Part shown: positions 6,476-6,776 of the stretch, piece by piece | Numbering within the stretch: position 1 is the stretch's first letter | Layout of the letters: every line of letters begins with the position of its first letter | DNA from: Gemmatimonadota bacterium | GTDB lineage: Bacteria; Gemmatimonadota; Gemmatimonadetes; Gemmatimonadales; Gemmatimonadaceae | Reading direction: 5' to 3' | Length of the DNA stretch: 6,776 bases | Assembly: GCA_029884515.1 (NCBI GenBank) | Contig: JAOUHR010000106.1 | Coordinates: 1 to 6,776 of the forward strand | The notes under the pieces: model-generated | The model's input: the letters and a program-made list of their open reading frames with translations, nothing else | Told to the model about the DNA's origin: nothing | Database searches by the model: none | Program-made: the position numbers and the translations under genes

Positions 6476-6481
6476 AACTCG

Positions 6482-6776
6482 ATGCGAATGCTCGTCCTCG
6501 GCGCCGGCCTCCAGGGCTCGGCCTGTGCATATGACCTGCTGCAGAATCCGGAGATCACCGAGGTCCGCGTGGCGGACCGCACGGTGGAGCACCTGCCCTC
6601 GTTCCTGCAGCCGTACGTGGGTGGCGAGCGGCTGAAGCTGCTCACGCTCGACGTGAAGGACTCTGCCGCCGTGAAGGCGGCGATGACCGGCGTGCAGGCC
6701 GTGATGTGCGCGATCCCGTACTACTTCAACCTCCCGATGACGGAGGTGGCGATCACGGCCGGTGCCCACTTCTGCG
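6482..6776 (+). CDS. Saccharopine dehydrogenase-family protein (3' partial)
   Basis: The first 98 codons of a gene running off the window, starting at ATG 6482 with GGAG 6 nt upstream. The N-terminus MRMLVLGAGLQGSACAYDL is a Rossmann NAD(P)-binding loop with GxGxxG (G8, G10, G13). It is followed by an acidic strand end in EVRVADRT (residues 26-33, D31 at the usual ribose-binding place), then LLTLDVKDSAAVKAAMTGVQAVMCAIPYYFNLPMTEVAI, which matches the second half of the Rossmann fold in saccharopine dehydrogenase / Lys9-like oxidoreductases. The family includes saccharopine dehydrogenases of lysine metabolism and related carboxynorspermidine or unassigned reductases; the substrate-binding part is beyond the window, so the reaction cannot be named. 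It is divergent from the CoA-binding gene. Confidence 0.85.
   Translation, partial: MRMLVLGAGLQGSACAYDLLQNPEITEVRVADRTVEHLPSFLQPYVGGERLKLLTLDVKDSAAVKAAMTGVQAVMCAIPYYFNLPMTEVAITAGAHFC

Noticed and set aside
6440..6769. Minus-strand open frames opposite the last gene
   Set aside because: They are His/Arg/Val-rich complements of a clear Rossmann-fold N-terminus that has a good RBS on the plus strand.

Overview
The window is a very GC-rich, densely coded bacterial stretch. The overall style suggests Gemmatimonadota (roughly 70% sure): a pilin-like head with the layout common in that phylum, a zinc-ribbon Ser/Thr kinase, a signal peptide ending in RAQA, GTG starts and near-zero gene spacing. This is inferred from protein style only, as there is no rRNA or other phylogenetic marker in view.

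Layout. Positions 1-5953 hold five plus-strand genes packed like one operon. First is a 5'-truncated secreted or pilus-associated protein: a type IV pilin-like globular head, a long Pro/Ala/Thr linker and an unrecognised C-terminal domain. After 24 nt comes a PLP-dependent threonine/serine dehydratase. Its stop codon overlaps by one base the start of a soluble zinc-ribbon Ser/Thr protein kinase that carries a 12-bp in-frame minisatellite. Seven bases later a GTG starts an exported M1-family (HExxH-x18-E) metallo-aminopeptidase. Its stop overlaps (GTGA) the start of an exported TPR plus retropepsin-like protein. A small hairpin built from both stop codons separates this operon from a convergent minus-strand gene for a YccU-type CoA-binding protein (5965-6405). 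That gene is divergent, across about 76 bp, from a 3'-truncated Rossmann-fold gene of the saccharopine dehydrogenase family (6482 to the window end). The 76-bp gap is the only real intergenic region. It holds a good RBS, a plausible sigma-70-like promoter and two related TCACGA-containing inverted repeats.

How the genes may work together. The tight coupling kinase - aminopeptidase - TPR/retropepsin suggests co-translation of a cytoplasmic kinase with two exported proteins, but nothing in the sequence shows a common substrate. The dehydratase looks like housekeeping amino-acid catabolism carried in the same transcript. No CRISPR, tRNA, rRNA, IS element or phage gene was seen. The least ordinary items are the pilin-head/linker/unknown-domain fusion, the kinase minisatellite and the TPR-retropepsin protein. 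I do not see a convincing new defence or mobile system.
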